Part shown: in pieces, positions 14,605 to 30,000 of the stretch
Numbering within the stretch: the first letter of the stretch is position 1
How the letters are laid out: every line of letters begins with the position of its first letter
Assembly (NCBI GenBank): GCA_017562135.1
Contig: QEYB01001326.1
Span: 32,991-96,990 of the forward strand
Origin: Dipylidium caninum
Taxonomy: Eukaryota; Platyhelminthes; Cestoda; Cyclophyllidea; Dipylidiidae
DNA length: 64,000 nucleotides
Direction of reading: 5' to 3'
Program-made: the position numbers and the translations under genes
The notes under the pieces: model-generated
What the model saw: the letters and a program-made list of their open reading frames with translations, nothing else
Told to the model about the DNA's origin: nothing
The model's database searches: none

Positions 14605-15939
<1,335 letters not shown>

Positions 15940-17198
15940 ATGAAAGTTTTATTTACGATAAATAGCTTTAGTTCCATGAGTCTTGTTCTTCTGTCGGGTT
16001 TGTGGGTTGATGCTATTTCAGCGGTGTGTATTGAATGATGTCTTTGTCAGCTTGTTGGTTTTCGCCGCAGTTGCGTGATCCTGATTTTTGTGCTCGTGCC
16101 GGGTTAAGTGATAGTCGTGAGTCTGTCGCGCTTTCTCCGTTTCCAGATCTTTGTGTCGTTTTCCCTTGGTCCGTCGCCATAGATGTCGCAAATGCGGGTT
16201 ATCAGTCGAAGGGAATATTTTGTTAATCGGTTCGTGGTTCGTTCGCCGCGTGGCCTCGATCGTCGAGTATGCATTCGGTAACTGCTTGGAACGCTGGCCC
16301 AAGCTGCCAGTGGACTCCTTCCATGTAGATTGTGTTCCTTCTGTTACTTTATCTGTATTTCGAATAGCAGTTCTAGTTCTTTCTTGCTGCACCTCAACGC
16401 CTGCAGAGATGCACGACAGCTTTTCGAGATCGAGGTCACCGTTTAATTCATTTATTTTGTCCCTTTGGCCTTACCGAACCCTTGATTTTAGGTTGTTTTT
16501 AACTCTACCCCGCATTAAGGGTAACGTAAAAAGAATCATTTTGCAGGATCAGTCCTCACGTATCAACATAGATACATGTATCCTAACGGATCAGGCGATG
16601 TTCACAGACGAGACTTCCTTTCGATTTAATTGCTCTGGTATATGGACCCTATAGCCCTCCCGGATAATAATGATTATACCAAATGAAATGGACATGGCGT
16701 CATTGCATATGCTATGGATTGACCACATCACCGCATGGGGCGTGGAGTACAACTGTACCACCAGTTAGTTTCCGTATTTCGCATCTCCTCCATCCGCTTG
16801 TAAGTCTGTTTCATAACAAATTACGCTATGTGTGGTTATATGAGGCAAATAAGAAGGAACACCAGCCCGATACTCGGGTAGATGGGCCGTCCACTGTCCA
16901 GTCCCTCTACTCCCATAACGTCAAAAGCACCGAGTCGTACCCACTCCCTCCCAGGCCTCTTACACCAAATTCTCCATATCATGAAGTCAGTGAGGATCTC
17001 GAAGGGTGTAAACGGCCCCGACTGTGAATTGAGCTCGACGACCTTTCAGACACTGATAATCCCTCCTCAAACGAACGCCAACAACATGGATTTGTAAATG
17101 TAGATGTTTACATGAAAGTGTGAAAAAAAATTTAAGTAGGTTTTGAGTCGTGACAATGTTTGCCTCTGTTGCCTGTGTTAGGGGGAATTTGCCCAAGT
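15940..17198. other. 3' flank of polyubiquitin, no gene recognised
   Basis: Open frames on both strands between 16018 and 17030 overlap one another and match no family. No clear exon. Confidence 0.35.
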
Positions 17199-20100
17199 TT
17201 AGAGGGCCTCAAAGAGGTCGACACGCTTCTTAGTGTAACCACTTTGAATGACCCTGACAGAAGAGAACTTGAGATCCTGAGCCGGTGCACTAGAACTCGC
17301 GGGATTGGTGTAGTAGTCCGGTGTCACAATCAGTGGATCCACAGTCCCACGTGGAGCTACTTTCGGCTTCGGTTGAACCGGTGGTCGATACAGAGATTCC
17401 GCTTCGTCCGGGCCAATTACCCTTCCATGCATGCGTCCTAATGATAAAAAGTGGAAATTAACCCACGGTGTGCAACTGGCCTGAGTTGTAAATACAGTTT
17501 GAATACACAAATTTAATTTCAGTTGATAAAGAGTCAAAAAAGTTGTACGTAATCCTCTTAACTAGAGGCAAAATTGAGTTCACTCGCGAGACATGACAAC
17601 ACTGACGGACGCTTGAGAATTGTGGAGTCGAAGAAAGACGGGATTCCCACTACCATTATAATTGCCTCCAGAAGTTCGTGTTGTCAGCGAAAAGTGGAAC
17701 AGAAAATGGCTGAATAGAGCAAGTCTATTTGTCGACAGCTGCCGTATGAAAAAGTGATACATGAAAGAACTAGCTTTCTATACGAGAGATCTAATAAACT
17801 AGTAGAACGACATTTATTGATAGGCTATAAAAAAGCACCTTTAGTGTATTCGTCTGTTACTTCTTGTCCGGGTGTACGAAGAACGTGCTTCCAAGTGGTG
17901 GGTGAAGTAACAGATCCGGGAGGATCCATTTCTTGGCTACCGCGGGCTTCTGGATAACTGAGTCCCGCACTAACAGAACCCGTTCTTGAAGATTCCTTGT
18001 CCACAGTAAATGAATGCGCGAGGGGAACTTTTGAATGGAAGAAAAGTTCTAGGAATGACCTCGGAACCTTTGTTCATTGAAACATTTATCTATCCAATCT
18101 ACACCCGTTACTAAGTTCCAGATGACCTCAACTCTAGTCACCCTTCTCAGTTTCGATCTGCTAATGTGTTAGAGAATGAGGTCAAATACCCAATTTATTT
18201 ATTTATTTCTTCATCCGACGATAACGAATCGACCAGTCCTTCCGGCCACCTATGTGTATAACTCAAAGGTAGGAGTCTACCATTTGCATACCAGGAAACT
18301 TGGGGTAGGCGTCAGGATCGTAACTGGCAGGTTTTTTGGGGCTGTCATTGCCGGGTAGTTTCGTTGGGCCCAAATGTTCGGGATGGAGGGGTTCAGGCAA
18401 CTTGGGCATCGATGGACGCAATGTGTTCGACTGCTTTCCATCAATTCCATAGTAAGGGTGGTCCACGTATCCACTGCCTTCGGTTTCGGGGGACGAAGAT
18501 GTCATTGGACTTGGTCGTACATTTTGAGTTGACGATGGTGGTTGGGGTTGTGCACTTCTTACTAATGATAAGACAAATGGACGAATGTGAGAGAAGCTCC
18601 ACGTTGAAGGAGATCTGGAGACATGAAGTCGGGATAGAAAAGGCGGGTTGGAGAACATCGCAAGCCTGACGCAACGGTGGTCTCCCATTACAGTGATGTG
18701 GAAGCGCCGAACGCGGCGCCAAAAGTAGTACAGAATGTCTGACAACACGCTTTATACATATCCTCTCACACGAATGGATGATGAAAATGACCCCACTCAG
18801 ACTCCATGCCCCACATTCTTGCAAGTGACAGTAAACTAACTTCGACAGTAATTAAAGGAGGCTGTTGTAAAAAAAGCCCTCAATTTGTGTCACAACCATG
18901 AGTTTATTCATCATTGCCTCCTTCTAAAATGAAATTACACTCCAGCCCATCAGCATCAGACGATCTATCCAACACGATGCCGTTGACCACGATGGAGGTT
19001 ACCGAATGAACTTCCCAAATCAACTGATTTCATAACTCTACCACCAGTTCTCGGGTCAGAAAATTCAACGGGCGTTACAAACGAATATGGTGAGCATCGC
19101 TAGTAAGTAATTTCTCCTGAAGAGGAGGAGCTCGTAAGGCCTCAGGACAGCGACAGGATTAAAGTTGATTGACTTCCACGCTCTACTGTACTGCCACAGA
19201 AATGCTACAGGATTGGCAAAGCTAAACGGATTACACCACAACTTTAGGGGTTTAATTAAATGAGGTGATCGCATCCTCCGTCTAATGCCATTAAGCCAAA
19301 TCAACTTAAAAACCTAGGATTCATCAGTGGCGTATTCTACCAACGAAGGAGCGTTTGTTAGTAGACTCGGAATTAATTTCGTAAAAAAGCAGATGTCACC
19401 CACTTTTGACTGTCGATTGAAATAATAAGGGGAGGGGAATTTGGCTATAAATTAAAAGGTCACACTCAACACCTTCACGAATAGTCTCGAAAAAGGGTTG
19501 TTGCACGTTTCCAAACCCATTATTACTCTAAAGCACATTTACTGAAATCGGTTTAGTTCAAACCATATTCACAGTGATGCAGGAAGTCTTTATGAACTTT
19601 TTGGTAGGAAATGCGGTTCTAATACATAACCTCCTCCGTCGGGAAGTTTGAGTGAATAAAATCTGTCAGCCGCCTGTACAGCAGGTCTCCTGCGAACAGG
19701 GCACCTGTAGGGTTGTACCGATGACGAGGAGACAAACCAATTCAACGCTATGACAACCGGTCTGGAAATGGAAGCGTGTCTACTTACGACGCGGTTAGTA
19801 GATGTGTAGGCGAAAGACATTATGGGTGCGAGGAGGTGAGCTCTTCAGGAGTCAGGTTACACGGTTACGCTGTCACTGTGAAGGGTGAGAGGATAGTGAG
19901 GGCTAGTTGATGATGGAAGGGCATCGAGGTGACAGTGCCAAAACTAGAGCCTGGTAAGTTCACACACCCAGCATACCAACGCATATACCGAGATACACAC
20001 ACAGAAAAAGAGAGTCTTTGAGTTTGACAAAGTCCTTACATCAACCGCACAATAGATGGGGCGTCGGAGTGGATAACGTCACACACTTGGTAGCCCTGAC

Positions 20101-20829
20101 TACCTACACGACCAACGGCTGTCCGTTGAGACAGATATGATAGTTAAAAGTAGCGGCAATTTTGAGGATCACTTCCGGAAGAGAGGGTTTACTTTACTCA
20201 AAAGTAGTCGGTCTTCTAAGAAGATAAGCGTTTCAGACTTAGTAGAATCAGTAAAGCGTAGAATGAATGGGTGTAATCGACGAAGGATCAGATAGGGGAT
20301 GAGAAACTTTGGAAATACTTCATTGAAGACATAAAGAGGCGGATCTTGGCGAGGTTATGATCACAGGGATTGCGGAAGCGCTAGTGACATAACCAACACA
20401 CGGAGCGGTACTCGTGTGAATGGTGGTTAAAAGCATGATAGTGTGCTTTTGACAAAGGGTATTTTAGGACCACTCAAAAAAGGCATGAAGTGTGTTGATG
20501 ACTAGATTTATGTGAGTGAGAGAGCGAGAGCAAGAGAGGAAAAACAAGTAGGTGCACCGTCGTTTACTTCACCGCCCCCTCTTAATTCGCGTCGAGACGA
20601 CTCAAATTTTGAGTTGATTTTATATTGAAGGAGTTTTGACAAGAGTTTATGCTAGACAGTTGGGAATGTGACTGATTGAAGTTGATTTAACGAAAAGAAA
20701 AATACATAGTTATACTTACCCTGATCAGTTGACTCTTTCCGTTTAACTGCGTAATCCCAAACAGGTGCAGGAGCTAAGGCCACATGGAAAGGAGAGGAGT
20801 CAGAAAGGTGATGAACAGTACAGGTATTG
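17199..20829 (-). CDS. Unrecognised multi-exon gene with Pro/Ser-rich C-terminal region
   Basis: Five exons are supported by splice sites: 20720-20829, 19631-19704, 18281-18561, 17861-17995 and 17199-17437. The first two join in phase 1 and give VWDYAVKRKESTDQ followed by GALFAGDLLYRRLTDFIHSN, a folded-looking helical segment. The third is Pro/Ser-rich (PQPPSSTQN, PKLPEPLHPEHLGPTKLP) and joins the fourth in phase 0. The fourth is Ser/Gly/Pro-rich (ESSRTGSVSAGLSYPEARGS). The last ends SGYTKKRVDLFEAL-stop and has PPVQPKPKVAPRG, a possible SH3-type proline motif. Phases between exons 2 and 3 and between 4 and 5 do not match, so exons are missing or misplaced. I do not recognise the family. The tail suggests an intrinsically disordered adaptor or scaffold, which is an inference. 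Confidence 0.5.
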
Positions 20830-22562
20830 CTGAAGTTTGTGTATATCAATTACACTAGAATTTTGTTGAACCATACCTTGGACTCCAGTGTTTATCAAGT
20901 CAAAAAATCAAGTTGATTGTAATTGTTCCTATGAAAAACGAGATTGTGCAGTGCCTATGATTAGTGAAAAAGTTAGGAGAGTCAAGAATTCAGGCCCGTT
21001 GTAACAGGAAAAGCCAGAATTATTCGCGTCATCACCTGTGTGTCAGTACGTCATTGATTTTATCTTACAATAGAATTTGTAATAGCCATTTCTTAAGCTC
21101 AATTTCTTATATTTAATTGCGTCTATAAATGCAGAGGCTCTGCAATGATGTGGAGGAGGGGATAGGACAATGTCTTCTAAGTCACAATATTCATTACCGC
21201 ATTTTTCAACACGAAGTTGTTCAACACTTGTTTTAGGCCTACCAGTATGTATTTCTGCTCCCGAGTCGACATCGGAAGAGTATCCATCTGTACGGTTGAC
21301 TAGTGTTCCACCAATTCGAATGGCTGAGAATTAAAGTAAAAATAAGAAATTAATTCCACACTTCCAACAACAATATCCCTCGGATAATTGCTTTATTAGA
21401 TGAGGATTGGCTAGATATGAATCATTACTTTGAAGAAGTTTTGACCAATCAAAATGAGGCTTTCGTAAACACATGATTGGCTTAGAGTTGCACCATATCG
21501 TGTCGTTTGTGCACTATTTAGGACGAAAGGCGAGGACAAAATAGAAAGCTGAAATAATCAATGCGTCATCCTACCAAAATTTCCCCGATAACGATGCAAC
21601 CGATCGGTAGGCTCTAGAAGAAATTAAAAACATTATAACAACGTCTCCTTCCGACACGGTGTTAAGAACCCATTTAGGCAGTTAGAGTTAGACACACACT
21701 GGTACCTTTTTCTTTGAAGATATCCTATAGTAATAATGAAAAAAAAGGTCACTGGTAGGCTCTAAGGTGTGCCTATTCCGCATCAGGTGGGAAGTGAATC
21801 GTGAAGACACTCAATATTTTATAACAACCATTCTTCAATGATATTTATTTTGACATTTAATTACACAGGATGGCCCGCTACACGACTGCAATCTTCGAAA
21901 ATGAAATGACGTTGACAGCGGTCCTCGAACGTCCCGTGGTTACCTGGGCAAGCCTGCTCTGAAGAGCCGGTTATTTCAACCTTTATTAGGCAGAATGCAC
22001 AACCAGATGCCAGGAAAGCGATTACACATAGAGATAACCCGTCAGTGTTGCCAATCTTAACTTGGAGATTACGGCTAAATCTTTGCATCTGTCAAGAGGA
22101 CTGGCCCTCTTTAAAACCAATCCCGCCTATAATGAAGATTGTGGACAATGTAGAACGTTGGCTATACGACTGTTGAATGAAACGTCGGAGCCGAGAACCA
22201 TCTTCGGCACACAATAGAAGCTATTCCGTGGCGTTGTATTTGATGTAATCAGATCACCATCTCCTGATTTGACTCGACTCACTTCTTACATATAGGATCC
22301 AGGGAATTAACAAGTGAGGCTGCTTTCACACTCATTCCGATCACAAATTCAACTGCCAGCTTACTAATGCCACTATGTGGCGTTAATTTATTTAGATTGG
22401 TTGCACCAATTACCCGTAAAAACCACGTGCCAAGTGAGATTACTAGATGTAGATTCAATGTGATTCCCTTTGGCATTTCTTGAACACTTGAACGCTTTGG
22501 ATGCCAAAACAAAGGGGGTCTGTTTGGGGACTTTCAGTACTAAATAGCACCATATATCATAC
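20830..22562. other. Intergenic or intronic stretch
   Basis: Mostly non-coding. A minus-strand frame at 21861-22088 has a hydrophobic start (LSLCVIAFLASGCAFCLI) followed by a Cys-containing segment and an acceptor-like AG before it. It might be a terminal exon of the FERM gene upstream or unrelated. Nothing firm. Confidence 0.3.
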
Positions 22563-25500
22563 CTGCTCCAGAAAAACACGGATTTGCGCAACACGGTGTA
22601 AAAGGAGACGAGTTTCCTCGGTGGAAGGATGGTTAAGTGACAACTTTATCTCGATGCCACGCGTCTGTCGAAGTTGATCCTTCACTTGCCATGCTGCATA
22701 TTCATAGTTCGTTGCCCGACGCGGTAGTTCTAATTCCAATTCAGTGACTTGTTGCTCCAATTTTAACAAGTCCGTTGGAGTTAATTTGTGAGGCCTAATG
22801 AAGAGATCACACACGGAATAAAGAAAAATAATTTTTGTGTAAAGTGAAGGATACTCCCAAGTTGTGTTTCAGTGGTAATTGATGAGTCCAAAAAAGCCTG
22901 CCGCTAAAGCCTCACAGACCACCCTTTTGCTGGGACCCCGTTTGAAAGATAGCTGCAAAGAGAAACAGTAGACCGGAAAAAACGAAAACGCATCCACACT
23001 CGTCAAATATTCTCGTCCACTGCCATTGACTACGGTCCGAGGCCAGTGCCGCCTCCAATAATTTCACTTTCAGACTGTACACATAACTAACTCGATTGCA
23101 TTAGTAACTTCGCTGGAAGAATGAGACGTTGGTGGCAATACGGCGTGGAAGTGTGCCATCCGATGCGACAGTCAGAGCCAATTGTTTTAAAAAAGAAGCC
23201 CCATTACGGTGTGAATCTGTGCCAGGGAAATATCTTCCTGCTACCTTGTCCCTTCGACTTTTGTAATGCGTGTGTGCATGTGTGGGAGGGATGTGATGCC
23301 TCGCCGAATTTTCCGCAAGTGGAATAGAAGTTAAAACAACCTACCCACACATCCATCCACACACACAATTTAGCTCAAACATACATCTGGCGCCGCCGTA
23401 ACCAGGATTGGCTAGTGGACTCTGCCAGAAATACGGAGAAGGGAATGAGGTATGGAAAAGGGATGTAGAATGTAGATTAAAAACCCGTTTTCGCTTATCA
23501 ACCAAACTGATACATCTAAAGTGTATAAATGCAATGCCATTGATGGGAGAATTTGAGAGGAAAGCCAAACCGTTTAGGTAAGAGTCATGTCGCATTTGCA
23601 GTATGATAGCGGGAAAGTGTGGTGATCGTGATGAATTTGTATAAATCAAGAATCGACCTAAAAAGACCGGGTATCATATGGCCTGGAGATTGGGCTTCAC
23701 TTCGTATTTTTAATTTTGCACTTCGACGTTTAACTTGTTCGTTTGTGAAACGGCTTTTAAGTCGATATAACTAGTGTTTTCAATAACCGTACAGGGGCAA
23801 CTCAAATAGGAGAGGTCAAAATTCAGCTATTGGAAGGGGAAGTTTACGTTGAGGACTCCTTCAAATTTCGAAATACGTTCAAATAATTGGGGATTCTCGC
23901 AGCACTCCGTAAAAATTATGCCTTTCAAGATGAAGCGTGACTCAACACGGTGACAAGTATGAAGTTAAAGAAAAGGTGAAAGAGAAGTAGGTTTTAACAA
24001 CACCTGTGCTTGTCACTTTGAATCCGCCTGTTTAAGAAGGGTACAATTCACCGCTTAAAGTGGCTCTGTATTTGCCGAAAGGGTGTGGCTATGAGATTAT
24101 TGTGAGAGGAGGAAGCTTAAGATTTGAATCGGAGCTCTCTCCTTTGCGACAACATCCCCAAAGGAAGGGTTGGAGAGGGCCTCACCTCATTCGCATGCTG
24201 GAATTGCTCTCCGAACGGCGAATATAATTGGAGGAAACATCTGTCTTCTTCCTACGAGAGTAGAGCTCCTTACTCCCATTGAAGAGACTTTCCAAGAGCA
24301 TGCACGTCTGTTGATTTTGTAAGATGAACTCTACGACCTTGGAAGAGAGTGTCGTCACATGATTGTCAGTAGAGTAATCGGTAAAAGTTGGATGCTTTGG
24401 AATAAAGTGATTTTAATAGAAATGAGGCAAGCCTAGTAAAACAAACTAGCAGAATGAGTAACAAAATGCAAACCCACATCAGAAGTGCTTTTCTAATGCC
24501 CCAAAATACAAAATGTGTGCGAAAGACGATCAGTATGTAGAGGATTCATGCTATTAGTTTGTGTTATTTTTAATAGTTGTAATAAGGTAAATCAGAAAAG
24601 GCTCCTATGAGGAAACACCAAATGAACTGAATGCGTATTAGGAATACAGAAAGTTTAAGCATGAGGTAGACTTCAGTTGAATTGAGGGGAATGAGTGGAT
24701 ATTCATCTTGGATACTTGATGACACCAAGAGTAAATCAAATTGGCGAATGAGTAAACGGAAGAGTTTCAGTTTGAGGCATCTGAGGCCAACTATAAGTGA
24801 CACAAATATTTGAAGACCAAAAATGCAGACACATCAAATTTAATAAAATTAATGAAGTGGATGAAAAAATTCATTGATGCTAGTAAAAAGTCTACCTTTT
24901 TACTTCCATACGACAGTGTCATTTCTATCCTGTCATTATACGCATTAAACGTAGCAATGTCGGACCAAGCATATCGCTTCGTCGGGGGCTTTCTGCGAAT
25001 CCAAAAATCACAATGAGTGTATTTTAGAGGCATTAGACCGTTTTTTTCTTGGCCTCACAAACCTTTTATTCTCGTAAATGTTAAGTCCGACAGCATCCAA
25101 ACTGATTAATTTTCGGGCGTGAGACTTCGTCTCAACCTCAAAAATAAGAGCTCCATAGAGTTCCACATCCTGTGCGATGTCAAGATACTCAACGATGGCG
25201 TCAAGAAAGGAGGTATTTCCCAGTTTAAGATGCCACTTTGATATCCTCTCCTCCCACTCATCAATTGTCAAAACGTGGTTGTCGAGAGAACTAAAATAAT
25301 CAACGTATGAATTAGGGAAATGTGATGGTGATAACAAGTCGTCGCGGATAGGATCTCCAGGAGAAGAATAGGTAAAGTGGAGAAACTATGTAACAAAAAA
25401 ATACCTCTTTGGTAAAAGTTCCTTTACGGGAGGAACAGGATTACGAAGTGACTTAGCTGGTCCGAACTTTGCTTGGCAGGCGTAAGCAGCAAGGTAAACT

Positions 25501-25752
25501 GCGGTTTCTGGGGGACAGAATATTTTTTCGCTAAGAATGGCACTATACACCTATAAAAATAGAACAAAATGGCATAGGATAGAGTGTCACGGCAATGTAG
25601 ATGAGTCAAAATACCTTGTTGAAAAGACGTTTTATTAATTCTCATCGCCTGTCAAGTCTCTGTGGTCAGTAGGCATCATTCAAACAAGCTGAGAAAACCT
25701 AACGAAAGAAAATCCAAAATACTCATGATGAACATCAACTTCAGGTGAATTG
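22563..25752 (-). CDS. FERM-domain protein of the ezrin/radixin/moesin/merlin type (partial)
   Basis: Eight phase-consistent exons: 25699-25752, 25615-25640 (26 nt), 25405-25550, 25063-25290, 24896-24992, 24186-24394, 22563-22794, with the N-terminal F1 exons not located. The F2 lobe is marked by [21 protein letters not shown], where ERM proteins have CPPE...SYAVQAK, then WEERI and [14 protein letters not shown]. The F3 lobe has [20 protein letters not shown] and KELYSRRKK, matching the ERM signatures LGLNIYE, FPWSEI and HELYMRRRK. The last exon adds a Leu/Glu-rich helical segment ([16 protein letters not shown]), the start of the post-FERM coiled coil. Such proteins link membrane receptors and phosphoinositides to cortical actin. 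The actin-binding C-terminus was not found. Sequence is divergent, so ERM versus merlin cannot be decided. Correction on count: seven exons are listed here; an eighth upstream is only suspected. Confidence 0.82.
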
Positions 25753-26763
25753 CTGCGGAAGTCAGTAATGAACCGTTGGATGTATGGAACATGTAAATCA
25801 ATATGAAACAACGATGCGTTATGAAACACGCTGCAAATGAGACCAACTTTACTTCAAGAATAAAATCAGATATCAATAGTACAGCAATATTTCCCAAAGT
25901 AAATTTGTAAACCGTAAGTAGACAATGAACGGTGATAGAGTTGTTGGCGCTAATCGATCAAGGAAGCAGCATTTAAAAGCACCCAAAAAAGGGTCCCACT
26001 CAACGCCAAAGTTTGGAACTTTAATCAGTGTCACAAATAGATAATCACAACTCGACCCACAGACGGACCCACCGTTACTTCAAAGTTTGCACCAAATGTT
26101 GCGATATAGCTTTGATGCAGCAAAACACTCAAAGGTTGATCTTACAAAAGTGCTATACTATTATCTCAGTGCAATTTTGATTCCCATCAACGGAAGTCTC
26201 TACAAAGATAACAGCCTACAATCTGTTTAGTTAAATAACGTGAGCCACAATTTAGGTGATTAGACCTACATTGTCAAAGAGGAATGCAGAGTCACAAATG
26301 TGTGGATTTTCTTGTACTTTTTTATTGGGGACTTTCTCAGCCAGTCTTTACAAGATGAACCATTTCTTTGGTGAAGTCGTATCAATGTTATTGGTAGGTG
26401 TACCGCTTTCACGCTGTCCAGACTGGCTGGCTGGGCCGAGTTCCTAAAATCTACTTCGTATGTGAAATGGGTTAAAAGCTGAAGTAACTACAGTGCGATA
26501 TTTTGCTTAGCTTTACGGTGTCAACAAAGTCGACAGAACCTAGGTGACGACGTGCCGGGCACTCTTTTTGATAATATATATTTGAATCCAGTGTAATTTG
26601 GTATTCTTCACTCAGAATTCACGTCTGGTTAACTATGAAAGGTCAGAAGTGGACACCATAGAATTATGAAAGTCGGTCATTAAAGATAGGTGTAGGAATG
26701 CAGTTTAAGTTCGTGAAGGACTCCCTAAAACGCCCACTACCGTATCTCCTCACTAGGGGAAGT
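25753..26763. other. Probable upstream intron of the FERM gene
   Basis: The F1 part of the FERM domain should lie upstream on the minus strand. Faint candidates exist (for example a Lys-rich frame around 26280-26340), but none could be joined in phase. Confidence 0.3.
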
Positions 26764-27074
26764 TTATTGGTCCCTCCTATCACAAGTGGATATGAAATTT
26801 AAGGAAACATTTCTTTGCCTCAATATTTTAAAGGCCTGTTGAGTTCCGACGAACATAAACTTAACTCTGGCACCCCTTGGTGTGATATTTGCTGAAGGAT
26901 AAATGTAGGATTTGAGCACTTCCGAATCTTTAGCTAGGAAGCTGATTAACATCTCGCGGACTTGATCGAACTTTATCATGGAGGTTGCATAGCAGATAGA
27001 GGTACGAAGATTGGGACGGAAAAGAGGTCGATCTGATCGCCTTTCAAGTCTAGCGGCGATAGAATGTGCTTTTA
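26764..27074 (-). CDS. Candidate exon, function unknown
   Basis: An acceptor (tttgtag) precedes 27074 and the frame is open for about 100 codons to a stop at 26764. It reads KAHSIAARLERRSDRPLF at the start and later FDQVREMLISFLAKDSEVL and GARVKFMFVGTQQAFKIL. The composition (charged amphipathic helices, then strand-like residues) looks like a folded protein. It could be the last exon of a gene upstream, or part of the FERM gene's N-terminus, although the residues do not resemble an F1 lobe. Confidence 0.35.
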
Positions 27075-30000
27075 CTACAAATCATGGATATTAAAGCATG
27101 ACCCAATTAACGAATCATTGTCAGCGGTTGGACTCGTCTATCTATCGTCACGTGACGCTATAATAATAATTTATTCATTCGTCAAAAATGAACTGACAAA
27201 AACAAAAATCAATCCCATAGAAAAAGATACGCGGAGACACGAAAAACCTCAGTTCAATAACAGTAGATAGTAAACTATACACTTTCTTGTAGGATAATAA
27301 ATTGGCTAACAAAACCTCTAATTCTTTTTTATTACTGGTATCTGAGTGCAACCCACATTCAAAATACACTTAAGAAAAGTAACTAAATTAGCACCTCCTC
27401 CTTACCATTACAATTAGGAAATAACGGATAGGATCTCCAGTCTGTTATCATCTTGTATACTACCACAGCTTGATGACACCCGAGTTTATTGTTTTGTCTA
27501 AAGAGATCAGGAAAACCCTTACTCGACAAGATTAATCACTTGTATGAATGTCTCTTCTTGGCAGTTGGTATAAATATCAACCTAAGACTCTCACTCCAAA
27601 GAATTAAGTATTGACAATGGGCGGAATAAACGACGAATACATAGTTGTGACCTTCTGGCCAAAATCACCATCCTAATAAGCATGTCAAAAAGGAAAAGAC
27701 TACAAGACATTCCCTCACCAGCGTGTTACTCCAAGTTTGTGTTTGTCACGGCACATTTATATCCATAAATTACCATTTTCGCATCTATATTTATGTCTGC
27801 TTTTGGGTATCTGGGTTCCTACCTTGAAAATAGCATGCCTTCACAATAGTGTGATGTAATGCTATATCTGAGATGCAACAGTGCAGGGAGCGACACCATA
27901 GGTTGTTTTCTCGACTCGCAAATACCTCGGGGCTTCCCATTAATAGTACAAAGTGTCTTCACCACGGACGCTCGCCAGATACTACCTGAGATCTGCCGTT
28001 CAGAGATTTGGTGATACGTTGGATCAACAGACAAATTTCATGGCGCTTTGGCCCAATCCAATTTTTTATTGTGTATCCCCTTTACCAGCCTGCGCTGGTC
28101 CTAACTTGCGTTGCTCCCTGTCTCTAGTACTAATAACAGTATTCAACCTACAGTCGGCAATAAAGGTTACTTGTTACACACCCTGGACCATGCTCTTTGG
28201 AGAGAAATACGGAGACCCAATTACCCCTGGGTAAGTAATCACAAGACAATCTGTCGTAATCTCTATGGTTAATCGCTGTAGTAAACTGAATCTTCAATGC
28301 TCACCACCCGGATTATTCGACACCTGTTTACCCGCATACTTTCTACGGTGATTCAAAACGGCTCCTCTGTGCTAAGGCTTACAGAGAGGGAACCCATTGC
28401 CGTCTCATTAGCTTAGATCAAAGACGGAATTAAGTGAGGCCGAGAACAGAACCACAAACAGTGATTAGCGCATGTTTATTTACAGTCGACCTGATAAATG
28501 AGGAACACACTGTTTTTTTACAGTCTAAGCAGAATTAATATGAAAGCCTGGCCTATGGTTAATTATACATACACAGTGTCCCTGGGCTGCCTTGTAGTAA
28601 ATCTATCAACGCCCAAGATTTTCATACAAGTAAACCTAGTGTTGCAACATGCCCCCGAAATAGAGAACTTATGCTTTGCGATAACATGGAGACCTCTATC
28701 AGACCCAAACTAGGACTGATTTAAAGTAGTGGTCGAAGGCGAGACGCTCCGAGGGACGGTAGAAGGTGTCGCGAGAGGAATCACCATTAACGAATACAAC
28801 TAATCACTGAGTATCCTGGTCTCCGCCTTAAGACAATTATTGGGCAAACTCAACTGAGGTTAAACTAATGACACCACAGACTTTATGACAACGTCCGGCT
28901 AGAAGTACTACTTTACAAAGGTATTCCTTGATGCCATCAAATTTGACAAAGTCTCGAAATATGAGAAACCCCGAACGCATTTAGAGCGGTGCACTGAACT
29001 GTCACAGATAGGGGAGAGGTGGGGGAGTACACAGGGACTCTTTTACGATTGAGTGACGACACGTAACCTCTCGAGAGGCATATGGTTTGTTTTGATATTA
29101 TTGCGCCTTGATAGGGCGACATCCTCTTCACATCGGTCTTCCATTCTTTCTGATCGTGGATGTCAAGTAATCTACCACATGGGCTCACTGTGGCGAAATC
29201 GGGTTACGTCCGTAAATGAATCATAAAACGATGCCTGCTCGTCACATTCCAACCGGGTGGGTAATTTGTTACTCTCAATTTGGCAGGACGGATAGGTTCC
29301 AAAACAATACCTAGTTTACAACTCACATAAAGCTTAAAAAAGCCAATTTCAGAGGCCAGAATGGAGCATGAGTTGATTAACGTTGCCAAATGACAAATAA
29401 GATAATAAAATTTAAAAATGAAGTACGCCCATCTCACTCACACTGTTACTTCTCCTTAGCGCTTTCTGCAGTAATAGGCCAATTCAAAGCTACCAGCGTA
29501 GCCCCATAATCCCCACCTTCAACTTGGTAAAATTCTACTGTGCTCTGAGGAATTCGGAAGGCGGTCCAAGGGGCTCCGCTTTTGCTGCCCTTGGCGGGGA
29601 GACAGGACTCGCCTCTTCACTATCTCTTGCTTTGTAAATAAGCAGTTGCGAAAGGGTTACCATGGAGGCAAGTCAACTGTTTAAACATTGGACTCCAATG
29701 AAGCAACTCGTCATTATTCAGTACCGCAAGGGGTCGGAAAAGTGAGATCAGACCAAAGATGAGGTCTATACCACTAAAAATAAAGGTAAACCAACATCTA
29801 ACAGTTAAGATGTTATTTTAAACTCATTATTCGTCCCATGGGTCGAGAGTGTAACAGTTCCTATTGTTTGACACTCGATTAATGACACGTTCGAACTGCA
29901 GTTAATGACGAGTAATTGATAGTTTATCAAGTTGAAACTTGAACGAGTTTAAACCTTGCAGCTCATCACAAAATTTGAGTGAGGTTAGACCTACTTCCTG

